Below, piece after piece: positions 41,608 to 50,652 of a DNA stretch of 64,000 nucleotides. Under the pieces are notes generated by a model, which saw only the letters and a list, made by a program, of their open reading frames with translations, searched no databases and was not told where the DNA came from. Positions within the stretch are counted from its first letter, which is position 1. Every line of letters begins with the position of its first letter. Source of the stretch: Burkholderiaceae bacterium (GTDB lineage: Bacteria > Pseudomonadota > Gammaproteobacteria > Burkholderiales > Burkholderiaceae_C); contig JACKLN010000002.1 of assembly GCA_024235855.1 (NCBI GenBank), positions 319,581-383,580 on the forward strand, written 5' to 3'. Position numbers and translations under genes: made by a program.

Positions 41608-42570
41608 ATGCAACAACCCGGCTTCCCGCGCCTGCTCGGCGACGTGGGCGGCACCCACGCCCGTTTCGGCTGGCAGGCCGCCCCGGCGTCGGCCATCGAA
41701 CACATCGGCATCGAACGCTGTGGCGACCATGCCGGCCTGGCCGATGCGGTGCGCCACTACCTCGGCCAGTGGCGCCTGCCGGCGCCCGCGGCCGCGGCCA
41801 TCGGCATCGCCAACCCGGTGGCGGGCGACGAGATCCGCATGACGAACCACCACTGGCGGTTCTCCATCCGGGCCCTGCGCGACGAACTCGGCCTGCAGCG
41901 GCTGTGCGTGGTCAACGACTTCGAGGCGCTGGCGCTGGCCCTGCCCACGCTGGATGCCAGCGTGCTGCAGCCCATCGGCGGCGGCCGGGCCGACCCGCAG
42001 GCCGCCTGCGCCGTGATCGGGCCGGGGACCGGGCTGGGCATGGCCGGCCTGCTGCCCGGTGGGCGCCACGCCGTGACCGGCGAGGGTGGCCATGCCACGC
42101 TGGCGCCGGTGGACGACCGTGAGTCCGCCGTGATCGCACGGCTGCGCCAGCGCTTCGGCCATGTGTCGGCCGAGCGCGTGCTGTCGGGCGCCGGCCTGGT
42201 GAACCTCTATGCGGCTGTCAGTGCGCTGGACGAGCAGGCGGCGGAGCCGCTGGAACCGGCCGACGTGATCCAGCGTGGTCTCGGTGGCCAGGACGCCGCC
42301 TGCCGCACGGCCATCGACCTCTTCTGCGGCTTCCTGGGCAGCGTGGCCGGCAACCTGGCGCTGACGCTGGGTGCGCGCGGCGGTGTCTACATCGGCGGCG
42401 GCATCGTGCCGCGGCTCGGCCCGGCCTTTGCCGACTCGGCGTTCCGCGCCCGCTTCGAGGCCAAGGGGCGCTTCAACGCCTACCTGTCGGCGATCCCCAC
42501 CTGGCTGATCGTGGCGCCGCAGCCGCCGGCGCTGCAGGGCGCGTCGCGCGCGCTGGACATCGCCGGCTGA
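41608..42570 (+). CDS. glk: Glucokinase
   Basis: 320 residues, the length of proteobacterial Glk. It phosphorylates free glucose with ATP in the cytoplasm. LLGDVGGTHARFG is the N-terminal phosphate loop; NHHWRFS, VVNDFEALA (catalytic Asp) and VIGPGTGLGMAGL fit the Glk family, and GEGGHATLAP follows. As the last gene of the rightward GH81 set it would take the glucose made by GH1, GH30 and the phosphorylase pathway. Confidence 0.94.
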   Translation: MQQPGFPRLLGDVGGTHARFGWQAAPASAIEHIGIERCGDHAGLADAVRHYLGQWRLPAPAAAAIGIANPVAGDEIRMTNHHWRFSIRALRDELGLQRLCVVNDFEALALALPTLDASVLQPIGGGRADPQAACAVIGPGTGLGMAGLLPGGRHAVTGEGGHATLAPVDDRESAVIARLRQRFGHVSAERVLSGAGLVNLYAAVSALDEQAAEPLEPADVIQRGLGGQDAACRTAIDLFCGFLGSVAGNLALTLGARGGVYIGGGIVPRLGPAFADSAFRARFEAKGRFNAYLSAIPTWLIVAPQPPALQGASRALDIAG

Positions 42571-42586
42571 GACCGCCGGGGCGGTC
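42571..42586. terminator. Hairpin between convergent glk and htrA-like genes
   Basis: GACCGCC and GGCGGTC (42571-42577 / 42580-42586) form a perfect inverted repeat just after the glk stop and 3 bases before the end of the opposite gene. There is no T-run, so termination strength is uncertain. Confidence 0.45.
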
Positions 42587-42589
42587 GCC

Positions 42590-43696
42590 TCAGCTGCCGC
42601 CGTCCGCCAGCCGCATGCGCTGCTGGCGCGTCTTGCCGGCGTTCCACAGCGTGAGGGTCACGGTGTCGCCGGTCTGGCGCGCCTCCAGCAAGGTCAACAC
42701 GTCATCGAGGTCGGTCACCGGTTGGCCGTCGACTTCGGTGATCACGTCGCCGAGCACGATGCCGCCGTCGCGCCCGCGGCGGAAGGGCTGCAACTCGGCG
42801 CGGGCGGCCGGGCTGCCGCGCTGCGTCTCGATGATGGTCACGCCCGGCGGCAGGCGCAGCGCCCGCGTGAGCCCCGGTGGGCCGGCGGTGATGCCCAGCG
42901 ACGGACGCACGATGCGGCCGTCCCGGATCAGCCGCGGAACGATGCGGTTGACCTCGTCGGCGGGGATCGCGAAGCCGATGCCGGCGCTGGCGCCGCTGGG
43001 GCTGGCGATCTGCGTGTTCACGCCGATCAGCCGGCCGGCGGAATCGAGCAGCGGGCCGCCGGAGTTGCCGGGGTTGATGGCGGCATCGGTCTGCACCACG
43101 CCGCGGATCGTGCGGTTGTTGAAGCTCTCGATCTCGCGGTTGAGCGCGCTGACGACGCCGGTGGTCAGTGTCTGGTCCAGGCCGAAGGGGTTGCCGATGG
43201 CCAGCACGCGCTGGCCCACCTGCAGGTCCTTGCTGCTGCCCAGCGGGATCGGCGGCAGTTTGTCGGCAGGCGCGTCGATCTTCAACACGGCCAGGTCACG
43301 GTCGGGGAAGGCGCCCACCAACTTTGCATCCCAGGTGCTCTGGTCGGCCAGGGTCACGCGCGCCGCGTTGCCGCCCTGGATGACGTGGAAGTTGGTGACG
43401 ACGTGGCCCGCCGTGTCCCAGACGAAGCCGGTGCCGGTGCCGCGCGGCACCTGCTGCACGTTCAGGGAGAAGAAGTCGCGCTGCGCCGCCAGCGTGGTGA
43501 TGTGCACCACGGATGGCGACAGGCGCCTGAACAGGTCGATGGTGGCCTGCTCGTCGGGCTGCAGCACGCCTCGGGGCGCGACGGAGCGTGGCGCCGGAGC
43601 GTCGGTGCGCGACGCGGCGGGGAAGGTGAAGGCCAGCAGCGCCGCCACGGCGCCGGCGGCGAAGGCCCAGAGCGTGCGGGAAGGGCGCAGGGTCAT
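42590..43696 (-). CDS. HtrA/DegS-type periplasmic serine protease with PDZ domain
   Basis: 368 residues, shorter than DegP (two PDZ) and similar to DegS/S1C single-PDZ proteins. An N-terminal hydrophobic anchor or signal (AFAAGAVAALLAFTFP) is followed by the protease domain with His104 in TNFHVI, Asp134 in DRDLAVL and Ser212 in NPGNSGGPL. One PDZ domain begins about 255 (GITAGPPGLTRAL). It may handle periplasmic folding stress. It stands alone between convergent glk and the thioesterase. The short N-terminal segment could remain uncleaved, as in DegS. Confidence 0.9.
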   Translation of the reverse strand: MTLRPSRTLWAFAAGAVAALLAFTFPAASRTDAPAPRSVAPRGVLQPDEQATIDLFRRLSPSVVHITTLAAQRDFFSLNVQQVPRGTGTGFVWDTAGHVVTNFHVIQGGNAARVTLADQSTWDAKLVGAFPDRDLAVLKIDAPADKLPPIPLGSSKDLQVGQRVLAIGNPFGLDQTLTTGVVSALNREIESFNNRTIRGVVQTDAAINPGNSGGPLLDSAGRLIGVNTQIASPSGASAGIGFAIPADEVNRIVPRLIRDGRIVRPSLGITAGPPGLTRALRLPPGVTIIETQRGSPAARAELQPFRRGRDGGIVLGDVITEVDGQPVTDLDDVLTLLEARQTGDTVTLTLWNAGKTRQQRMRLADGGS

Positions 43697-43791
43697 CGGT
43701 GGTTCGGGGAAGAGACGGTCGACCCGATGCTAGATCGGGATCGTTTCGCGCATGTCAAGGCCGGGTTGAGAACCCGACCGGTTCGCGGCGC

Positions 43792-44280
43792 TCAGGCCAC
43801 CACGTAGGCGGCGGAGCCGGTCGCGATCAGCGTGCCCTCGTCGTTGTGCATGCGCGTCTGCACCGAGCCCACGCGCCCACCCAGGCGCGTGACCTCGGCC
43901 GTGGCCACGAAGTGGCGGCCGTGCCCGGGGCGCAGGTAGTCCACGCGCAGGTCGATGGTGCCGAAGCGGCTGAAGCGCTGCATCACCTGGTCCGCGGTCT
44001 CCGTCGGGTGGCGCTCGGCCAGTTCGGACATCAGCGCCAGGCCGCCCAGTGCGTCCAGCGTGGCGGAGATGGCACCGCCGTGCAGCCGGCCGGTGCTGAA
44101 GTGGCCGACGAGCTCGCGCCGCATCGGGACGCGCACGCGCACGCCGCCCGCAGCGACCGATTCGACCTTCATGCCCAGCACCTCGTTGAAGCTGATGCTG
44201 TGCTCGAACATGTGCGTGAGCAGCTGCTCGAAGCGCGCCTGCTCCTCGGCGCTGCGGCGTTCGCTGGCGGTGTCCTTCAT
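43792..44280 (-). CDS. Hot-dog fold thioesterase (PaaI/YigI-like)
   Basis: 162 residues from the ATG at 44280. The hot-dog motif GRLHGGAISATLDALGG is typical of PaaI/YigI acyl-CoA thioesterases. Upstream residues HSISFNEVLGMKVES and the following strand VRVRVPMRREL match this group. It is the last gene of the leftward acyl-CoA operon, separated from the BKACE gene by 10 bases. It probably hydrolyses an acyl-CoA to prevent CoA sequestration; the substrate is unknown. Confidence 0.82.
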   Translation of the reverse strand: MKDTASERRSAEEQARFEQLLTHMFEHSISFNEVLGMKVESVAAGGVRVRVPMRRELVGHFSTGRLHGGAISATLDALGGLALMSELAERHPTETADQVMQRFSRFGTIDLRVDYLRPGHGRHFVATAEVTRLGGRVGSVQTRMHNDEGTLIATGSAAYVVA

Positions 44281-44290
44281 GGGGGCGTGA

Positions 44291-45163
44291 TCATGCCCCA
44301 GCGCGCAGGCCCAGCATCGCGCGCGTCTCGGCCGGCGTGGCCACGGCACGGCCGGCATCGCGTGCACACCGGGCCAGCGCCTCGATCATCGCGCCGTTGC
44401 CGGGAGCGCGATCGCCACCCGGCAGGTAGAAGCTGTCCTCCAGGCCGGTACGCAGCATGCCGCCGAGTTCGGCCGTGCGCTGGTGCACCGGCCAGATCTC
44501 GGCGCGGCCGATGAGCGTGCTCTGCCACACCGCACCCGGCGGCAGCCAGCGAGGCAGCAGGGCCAGCAGGTCGGCGTCGCAGGGCATGCCGCTGGCCACG
44601 CCCATCACGAAATTGAGCTCGGGCACGCCGCTGAACAGGCCGGCCTGCAGGTACATGCCCACGCTGCGCACGATGCCCACGTCGAAGCACTCGAACTCCG
44701 GGTGGATGTGCAATTCGTTCATCACGTCGAGCATGGCCTTGACCTTCTCCACCGGGTTGTCGAAGACCATCGGCGGCCAGGCCCAGGTGCCGTCGGCCTT
44801 GAGCTTGAGGTAGTTCAGGCTGCCGGCGTTGCAGGCGGCCGCCTCGGGCTTCACGCGGCGCAGGCAGGCCAGCGGGCCGCTGATGTCCGGGCCGACGACG
44901 CCGGTGGTCAGGTTGATGACCACGCCGGGGCAGGCGGCGCGGATGGCGTCGACCACGGCCTCGGCCACGTCGGGGTCCCAGCTGGGGCGGTGACCCTGGC
45001 CCGGTTCCTGGCGACGCAGGTGCACGTGCATCACGCTGGCGCCGGCGTTGTAGGCGTCGCGCGCCTCGGCCGCCATCTGCGCCGGCGTCACCGGCACCGG
45101 GTGCTGCTGCGGGTCGGTCAGCACGCCGGTCAGCGCGCAGGTGAGGATGGCCTTGTCGCTCAT
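44291..45163 (-). CDS. BKACE-family beta-keto acid cleavage enzyme
   Basis: 290 residues. The metal-binding pair is His46/His48 in VMHVHLRRQ, and GVVINLTTGVVG and FECFDVGIVRSVG are family blocks. BKACE enzymes cleave a beta-keto acid with acetyl-CoA to acetoacetate plus a shorter CoA ester. Its ATG overlaps the stop of the biotin carboxylase gene (ATGA). In a classic leucine or terpene cluster an HMG-CoA lyase-type enzyme would be expected here, so this may be a functional replacement. The exact substrate cannot be read. Confidence 0.85.
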   Translation of the reverse strand: MSDKAILTCALTGVLTDPQQHPVPVTPAQMAAEARDAYNAGASVMHVHLRRQEPGQGHRPSWDPDVAEAVVDAIRAACPGVVINLTTGVVGPDISGPLACLRRVKPEAAACNAGSLNYLKLKADGTWAWPPMVFDNPVEKVKAMLDVMNELHIHPEFECFDVGIVRSVGMYLQAGLFSGVPELNFVMGVASGMPCDADLLALLPRWLPPGAVWQSTLIGRAEIWPVHQRTAELGGMLRTGLEDSFYLPGGDRAPGNGAMIEALARCARDAGRAVATPAETRAMLGLRAGA

Positions 45164-47010
45164 GCTTGGATGTCCAGTTCGATCAGCAGGTCGCCCGCGG
45201 CCACCGCCGTGCGCGGCTGGCGGTGCACGGCGGCCACGGTACCGGCGGCACCCGCCGGCAGCCACATCTCCATCTTCATCGCCTCCACGCAGGCCAGCGG
45301 CTGGCCGGCCGTGACGGCATCGCCCACGGCGACCTTCAGCGCCACCAGGGTGCCGGCCACCGGCGCGCGCACATGGGCAGGTTCGGGGCGCTCGTCGCGG
45401 CCGGGCCAGGCAGAGCGCTCGCGGAACACGCAGGCGCGTCCGTCATGGGCCAGGTGCAGCGCGTCGCCGTCGCGCACGGCGTGGAAGTGGCGCTGCACGC
45501 CGTCGACCTCCACCGTCAGCCGGTGGTCGGCGAAGCCCAGGACACGCACGCCGTGGGCCGGCACGCGCAGCGCGCGCTGGTGGTCGGCGCATTGCAGGTG
45601 CAGGTCCATCGGACGTTGATCGCCGCCTAGCACGGCGGCGGCCACGCGCCAGAGGTCCTCAGGGGGCACCATGGGTCGGAGGATGGCGGCGTCCTCGTCG
45701 GCCCAGGCGTCCAGGCGCGCGGTGGTCATGGCGCCTGCAGCGAAGTCCGGGTGCGCCAGCAGGTCGCGCAGGAAGCCGGCGTTGGTGGTCAGGCCCAGCA
45801 GCGGCGCGTCGGCCAGTGCGCGGCGCAGGCGGCGGATGGCATCGGCGCGGTCGCGGCCATGGGCGATGAACTTGGCCAGCATGGCGTCGTAGTGCGGCGT
45901 GACCTCGCCGCCCTCGGCCAGGCCGTGGTCGATGCGGAGGCCGGCGTCGCCCGGCCGCCAGTGCAGCACGCGGCCGGTCTGCGGCTGCCAGCCCCGGGCC
46001 GGGTCCTCGGCGTACAGGCGGGCCTCGATGGCGTGGCCCTGCATCTGCTGCTCAAATGCCGGCAGCGGCTCGCCGGCGGCCACGCGCAGCTGCCATTCCA
46101 CCAGGTCAATCCCGGTGACGCACTCGGTCACCGGATGCTCCACCTGAAGCCGGGTGTTCATCTCCAGGAAGTGGTGCTGCCCTTCGGCGTCGACGATGAA
46201 CTCCACCGTGCCGGCCCCCACGTAGCCCACGGCACACGCCGCCGCCACCGCGTCGCGGCCCAGGGCCTCGCGCATCGCCGGCGTGACGAAGGGCGAGGGG
46301 GCTTCCTCGATCACCTTCTGCCGCCGGCGCTGCGCGCTGCAGTCGCGCTCGCCCAGGTGGACCACGGTGCCGTGCGTGTCGGCGAAGACCTGTACCTCGA
46401 TGTGGCGGCCGTCGTCGATCAGGCGTTCGAGCATCAGCGTGCCGTCGCCGAAAGCAGCTTCCGCTTCACGGCGCGCGCCGGCCAGCGCCTCGTCGAGCTC
46501 GGTCAGGGTGCGCACCAGGCGCATGCCGCGCCCGCCGCCACCGGCCGTGGCCTTGACCAGCAGCGGCAGGCCCAGGCGCTGTGCCTCGGCGCGCAGGATA
46601 TCCAAGTCCTGCCCGTCGCCGAGGTAGCCCGGCGCGCAGGGCACGCCGGCGTCCCGCATGCGGCGCTTGGCGCGCGCCTTGTCGCCCATCGCCCGGATCG
46701 CCTCGGCCGGCGGGCCGATGAAGGCCAGGCCGGCGGCCGTGCAGGCTTCGGCGAAATCGGCACGCTCGGACAGGAAACCGTAGCCCGGGTGCACGGCGTC
46801 GGCGCCACTGCGTCGCGCGGCGTCGAGCAGCGCCGCGATGTCGAGATAGCCCGGCACCGCCACTGCCATGTCCGCCTGCTGCACGTGGGGTGCGCCGGCG
46901 TCGTGCGCGCTGAATACCGCCACCGTGCGGTAGCCCAGCCGATGTGCGGTGCGGATCACGCGGCAGGCGATCTCGCCGCGGTTGGCGATGAGCACCGTCG
47001 TGAAGCTCAT
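45160..47010 (-). CDS. Biotin carboxylase / biotin-carrier subunit of an acyl-CoA carboxylase
   Basis: 616 residues. The ATP-grasp biotin carboxylase domain fills about 1-450 (IANRGEIACRVIRTA, KATAGGGGRGMRLV, EMNTRLQVEHPVTE). The C-terminal carrier has EAMKMEMW with the biotinylated lysine. Together with the 49040 carboxyltransferase it makes a methylcrotonyl- or geranyl-CoA carboxylase. Gene order (SDR, carboxyltransferase, dehydrogenase, hydratase, biotin carboxylase) fits atuBCDEF better than liuABCD, so geranyl-CoA is the preferred guess. Overlaps both neighbours by ATGA. Confidence 0.92.
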   Translation of the reverse strand: MSFTTVLIANRGEIACRVIRTAHRLGYRTVAVFSAHDAGAPHVQQADMAVAVPGYLDIAALLDAARRSGADAVHPGYGFLSERADFAEACTAAGLAFIGPPAEAIRAMGDKARAKRRMRDAGVPCAPGYLGDGQDLDILRAEAQRLGLPLLVKATAGGGGRGMRLVRTLTELDEALAGARREAEAAFGDGTLMLERLIDDGRHIEVQVFADTHGTVVHLGERDCSAQRRRQKVIEEAPSPFVTPAMREALGRDAVAAACAVGYVGAGTVEFIVDAEGQHHFLEMNTRLQVEHPVTECVTGIDLVEWQLRVAAGEPLPAFEQQMQGHAIEARLYAEDPARGWQPQTGRVLHWRPGDAGLRIDHGLAEGGEVTPHYDAMLAKFIAHGRDRADAIRRLRRALADAPLLGLTTNAGFLRDLLAHPDFAAGAMTTARLDAWADEDAAILRPMVPPEDLWRVAAAVLGGDQRPMDLHLQCADHQRALRVPAHGVRVLGFADHRLTVEVDGVQRHFHAVRDGDALHLAHDGRACVFRERSAWPGRDERPEPAHVRAPVAGTLVALKVAVGDAVTAGQPLACVEAMKMEMWLPAGAAGTVAAVHRQPRTAVAAGDLLIELDIQA

Positions 47011-47795
47011 GGCGGTGCCCAGCGCGGTGGCCGCTTCTGCAGGAAGGCGTTGGTGCCTTCGGTGCCTTCGTCGCCCAGCACCGCATCGGAGAAGGCCTGC
47101 GCCGCCTCGGGGATCAGCTGTGCCGGCTCGCGCAGCCGGGACCGGGCCAGCAGCGCCTTGCTCGTCGCCAGCGCTCCGGGCGCGCAGCGCAGGATGTCGG
47201 CCAGCACGCGCTGCAGCGCGGCGTCGAGCCCGCCGTCGGGATGCACTTCATGCACCAGGCGCAGCCGCAGCGCCTCGGCGGCACCGATCCGTGCGCCGGT
47301 GACCACCAGCCGCTTGGTCTCGCCGTAGCCCAGGCGCTCGAGCAGGAAGGGCTCGATCTGCGCCGGCGGCAGGCCGAGCGAGGTCTCCGACAGCCGCAGG
47401 TCCACGCTCTCGCCGGCCAAGGCCACGTCCACCACGCAGGCCAGGCCGAAGCCGCCGCCCATCACCGTGCCCTCGAGCACGCCAATGGTCGCCAGCGGCG
47501 TGCGCGCGAAGGCCAGGCACAGCTCGCCGAAGGCGGCGCTCAGGCGCACGACCACTTCGGGGTCCTCGACCGCGCGGGCGCGTGCCGCGGCCATGTCGGC
47601 GATGTCGCCGCCGGCACAGAAGTGGCCGCCGGCGCCGCGCAGGACGACCACGCGGGTCTGGCCGTCGCCTTCCGCGGCGGCCAGGGCTTCGCGCAGCGCC
47701 AGCACCATCGCCAGCGACAGCGGATTGCGCCGCGCCGGGCGGTTGAGCGTGAGGTGCAGGACGGGGCCGTCCTGCCGGACAAGCACGTCGCTCAT
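47007..47795 (-). CDS. Enoyl-CoA hydratase/isomerase family (AtuE/LiuC-like)
   Basis: 262 residues. The crotonase fold shows the oxyanion-hole block GGHFCAGGDIADM and the second loop VMGGGFGLA. It would hydrate the unsaturated carboxylated CoA ester made by the carboxylase, i.e. 3-methylglutaconyl-CoA or isohexenylglutaconyl-CoA. The ATG overlaps the dehydrogenase stop, and its stop overlaps the biotin carboxylase start. Confidence 0.88.
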   Translation of the reverse strand: MSDVLVRQDGPVLHLTLNRPARRNPLSLAMVLALREALAAAEGDGQTRVVVLRGAGGHFCAGGDIADMAAARARAVEDPEVVVRLSAAFGELCLAFARTPLATIGVLEGTVMGGGFGLACVVDVALAGESVDLRLSETSLGLPPAQIEPFLLERLGYGETKRLVVTGARIGAAEALRLRLVHEVHPDGGLDAALQRVLADILRCAPGALATSKALLARSRLREPAQLIPEAAQAFSDAVLGDEGTEGTNAFLQKRPPRWAPP

Positions 47796-48949
47796 GGCCG
47801 CCTGCGCCCGGGTAGTGTGTCCTCCAGCTTGCAGATGATGCCCAGCATGACCTCGTCGGCGCCACCGCCGATGCTGTTGAGCCGCCCGTCGCGGTACGCG
47901 CGCGAGACCGGGTTGTCGGCGGTGAAGCCCATGCCCCCCCAGTACTGCAGGCAGGCGTCGGCCACCTCGCGCGACAACCGCCCGGCCTTGAGCTTGGCCA
48001 TCGACGCGAGCCGGGTCACGTCCTGCCCGGCAACGTACATCTCGACGGCGCGGTAGGTCAGCGCGCGCAGCGCCTCGACCTCCGTGCGCAGTTCGGCCAG
48101 CCGGAAGTGGACCACCTGGTTGTCCAGGATGCTCTGGCCGAAGGCCTTGCGCTCGCGGGTGTAGTCGATGGTCAGGTCGATCAGCCGGTCCAGCGCGCGC
48201 AGGTTGGCCGCCGCGCCCCACAGCCGTTCCTCCTGGAACTGCAGCATCTGGTAGGTGAAGCCCTGGCCCTCCTGCCCGATGAGGTTTCGGCGCGGCACGC
48301 GCACGTTGTCGAAGTACAGCAGCGCGGTGTCGCTGCTGTGCATGCCGATCTTCTGGATCTTCTGCTTGGTGATGCCGGCGGCGTCCATCGGCAGCACGAT
48401 CAGGCTCTTGTTGCGGTGGGCGGGGCCGTCGTCGGTGTTGGCCAGCAGGCAGCACCAGTCGGCCTTCAGGCCGTTGGTGATCCACATCTTGCTGCCGTTG
48501 ATGACGTAGTCCCCGCCTTCCGTGCGGGCCGTGGTCTTCGCGGCGGACACGTCCGACCCCGCACCGGGCTCGCTGACGCCCAGGCAGGCCACCATGTCGC
48601 CAGCGATGGTGGGCACGAGCCACTCGCGGCGCAGGTCGTCGCTGCCGAATCGGGCCAGTGCCGGCGTGGCCATGTCGGTCTGCACGCCGATGGCCATGGG
48701 CACGCCACCGCAGGCACAGCTGCCCAGCGCCTCGGCCATCACCATCGAGTAGCTGAAGTCGAGCTCCGAGCCGCCGTAGGCCACCGGGTACTTCAGGCCC
48801 AGCAGGCCCAGGTCGCCCAGCTTCTTGAACACGGCGTGGCTGGGAAACTCCTCGGCTTTCTCCCAGTCGTCGACGAAGGGGTTGACCTCCTTCTCGATGA
48901 AGCGGGTGACGGTCTCGTCGAGCTGCCGGTGTTCGGGGGTGAATTCCAT
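47792..48949 (-). CDS. Acyl-CoA dehydrogenase (citronellyl-/isovaleryl-CoA type)
   Basis: 385 residues. The FAD-dependent dehydrogenase has GVSEPGAGSDVSA, ITNGLKADW and KAFGQSILDNQ. The C-terminal signature is SIGGGADEVML, lacking the YEGT glutamate of medium-chain enzymes, as in isovaleryl- and long-chain types where the base lies elsewhere. Position after the carboxyltransferase suggests AtuD. The start codon lies at the edge of a hairpin with no visible ribosome site. Confidence 0.9.
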   Translation of the reverse strand: MEFTPEHRQLDETVTRFIEKEVNPFVDDWEKAEEFPSHAVFKKLGDLGLLGLKYPVAYGGSELDFSYSMVMAEALGSCACGGVPMAIGVQTDMATPALARFGSDDLRREWLVPTIAGDMVACLGVSEPGAGSDVSAAKTTARTEGGDYVINGSKMWITNGLKADWCCLLANTDDGPAHRNKSLIVLPMDAAGITKQKIQKIGMHSSDTALLYFDNVRVPRRNLIGQEGQGFTYQMLQFQEERLWGAAANLRALDRLIDLTIDYTRERKAFGQSILDNQVVHFRLAELRTEVEALRALTYRAVEMYVAGQDVTRLASMAKLKAGRLSREVADACLQYWGGMGFTADNPVSRAYRDGRLNSIGGGADEVMLGIICKLEDTLPGRRRP

Positions 48950-49025
48950 GTCAGTACCGCCCGGCCGTTCCGAAGGTACTGACAGCCCCCACGGGGGGCA
49001 GCGAACGAAGTGAGCTTGGGGGCTT
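48949..49025. repeat. Double inverted-repeat element inside the acyl-CoA operon
   Basis: First hairpin: TGTCAGTACC (48949-48958) and GGTACTGACA (48975-48984), 10 perfect pairs, 16-base loop. Second: AGCCCCCA at 48984 to TGGGGGCT ending about 49025, with inner GCCCCC/GGGGGC and AGCGAACGAAGTGAGCT. The second resembles intergenic repeats widespread in Burkholderiales genomes. It interrupts an otherwise tightly overlapping operon and may act as an attenuator or processing site. Confidence 0.7.
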
Positions 49026-49039
49026 CATGTCTTGTCCTC

Positions 49040-50650
49040 CTACATCCGGGCCACGCCGAAGGTGTTCGGCCACAGCGTGCGCCGCGCGGCTTCGGCCGCG
49101 AGGTCCAGGCACAGGCCCAGGATGCGACGCGTGTCGCGCGGGTCGATGATGCCGTCGTCCCACAGCCGCGCGGTGCCGAAGAGGGCGCCGCTCTCGGCGT
49201 CCAGCCGGCGGCGCAGGCCATCGCTCATCTTCGCCAGCACGGCGTCGTCCACCGGCTGGCCGGCGCGCTGCAGCTTGGCGCGGTTGACGATGTCCATCAC
49301 CATCGCGGCCTGCGCACCGCCCATCACTGCCGTGCGCGCGGTCGGCCAGGCGAAGATGAAGCGCGGGTCGAAGCCACGGCCGCACATGCCGTAGTTGCCG
49401 GCACCGAAGCTGCCGCCGAGCACGATGGTGAACTTCGGCACCCGCGCGTTGGCCACGGCCTGGATCATCTTGCTGCCGTGCTTGATGGCGCCGGCCTGTT
49501 CGGCCGCGCTGCCCACCATGTAGCCGGTGGTGTTCTGCAGGAAGACCAGCGGCGTGCCACTCTGGTCGCACAGCTGGATGAACTGCGCCGCCTTGGTCGA
49601 GCCCTGCGGCTGGATGGGGCCGTTGTTGCCGATGAGGCCCACGGTGTGGCCGTGCAGGCGGGCATGGCCGCAGACGGTGTCCGCGCCGTAGCTGGCCTTG
49701 AACTCCAGGAAGTCGGAGCCGTCCACCAGCCGGGCGATCACCTCGCGCACGTCGTACGGCGTGCGCTCGTCGGCCGGCACCACGCCCAGCAGTTCCTCTG
49801 CCGCGTAGCGCGGCTCGGCGCAGGGCGCGGGTGGCGGCATCACGTCCCAGGGCAGCTTGTCCAGCAGATCGCGGGCCAGCGCGATGGCATGGCCGTCGTC
49901 CTCGGCCAGGTACTCGCCCAGGCCGGTGACGCCGGCGTGCATCTCCGCGCCGCCCAGCGTCTCTTCATCGGCCTCCTCGCCGATCGCGGCCTTCACCAGC
50001 GGCGGCCCGGCCAGGTAGATGCTGCTGCGGCCGCGCACCAGCACCACGTAGTCGCTCAGGCCCGGCAGGTAGGCACCACCCGCGGTGGAGGCGCCGTGCA
50101 CCACCGCGATCTGCGGGATGCCGGCGGCCGACAGCCGCGCCTGGTTGGCGAACGTGCGACCGCCGTCGACGAAGATCTCGGCCTGGTAGAGCAGGTTGGC
50201 GCCGCCGGACTCCACAAGGTGCACCAATGGCAGCTTGTTTTCCAGGGCCAGTTCCTGCGCACGCAGCGCCTTCTTCAGGCCCATCGGCGGCACGGTGCCG
50301 CCCTTGATGCCGCTGTCGCTGGCCGAGACCAGCACGCGCTTGCCCGCGACGCTGCCGATGCCGACGATGCTGCCGCCCCCGAGCACGCTGTCCTGCCCGT
50401 CGTCGTCGTGCATGCCCAGGCCGGCCAGCGGGCTGAGTTCCAGGAACGGGCTGTCGCGGTCGAGCAGCCGCGCAACGCGTTCGCGCGGCAGCAACTGCCC
50501 GCGCTGCTCGAAGCGCGCGCGCTTGCTGGCCGACTCGGCCACCACGGCCGCCTGCAGCCGCTGCACCTCGGCCAGACGTTCGCGCATGCGCTCGGCGTTG
50601 GCCGCGAATTCGGCCGAGCCTGCGTCCAGCCGGGACGAGAGCACCGGCAT
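49040..50650 (-). CDS. Acyl-CoA carboxylase, carboxyltransferase subunit (geranyl-/methylcrotonyl-CoA type)
   Basis: 536 residues. Two crotonase-like halves: VHGASTAGGAYLPGLSDYV in the N half and LGGSFGAGNYGMCGRG in the C half; TTGYMVGSAAEQAGAI follows the usual F-L-Q-N line. The LGGAEMHAGVTGLGEYLAED block looks more like geranyl-CoA carboxylase than methylcrotonyl-CoA carboxylase, which usually reads GGADLHCR. It pairs with the biotin carboxylase at 45160. It lies between the SDR and the double hairpin. Confidence 0.9.
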   Translation of the reverse strand: MPVLSSRLDAGSAEFAANAERMRERLAEVQRLQAAVVAESASKRARFEQRGQLLPRERVARLLDRDSPFLELSPLAGLGMHDDDGQDSVLGGGSIVGIGSVAGKRVLVSASDSGIKGGTVPPMGLKKALRAQELALENKLPLVHLVESGGANLLYQAEIFVDGGRTFANQARLSAAGIPQIAVVHGASTAGGAYLPGLSDYVVLVRGRSSIYLAGPPLVKAAIGEEADEETLGGAEMHAGVTGLGEYLAEDDGHAIALARDLLDKLPWDVMPPPAPCAEPRYAAEELLGVVPADERTPYDVREVIARLVDGSDFLEFKASYGADTVCGHARLHGHTVGLIGNNGPIQPQGSTKAAQFIQLCDQSGTPLVFLQNTTGYMVGSAAEQAGAIKHGSKMIQAVANARVPKFTIVLGGSFGAGNYGMCGRGFDPRFIFAWPTARTAVMGGAQAAMVMDIVNRAKLQRAGQPVDDAVLAKMSDGLRRRLDAESGALFGTARLWDDGIIDPRDTRRILGLCLDLAAEAARRTLWPNTFGVARM

Positions 50651-50652
50651 GG

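Noticed and set aside
43762..43776. CGGGTT/AACCCG hairpin between the protease and thioesterase genes
   Set aside because: A 6-pair stem with a 3-base loop and no T-run is too weak to call.
45160..50650. Calling the carboxylase operon a plain leucine (liu) cluster
   Set aside because: Gene order and the carboxyltransferase block fit atu better, and HMG-CoA lyase is absent; I leave the substrate open.
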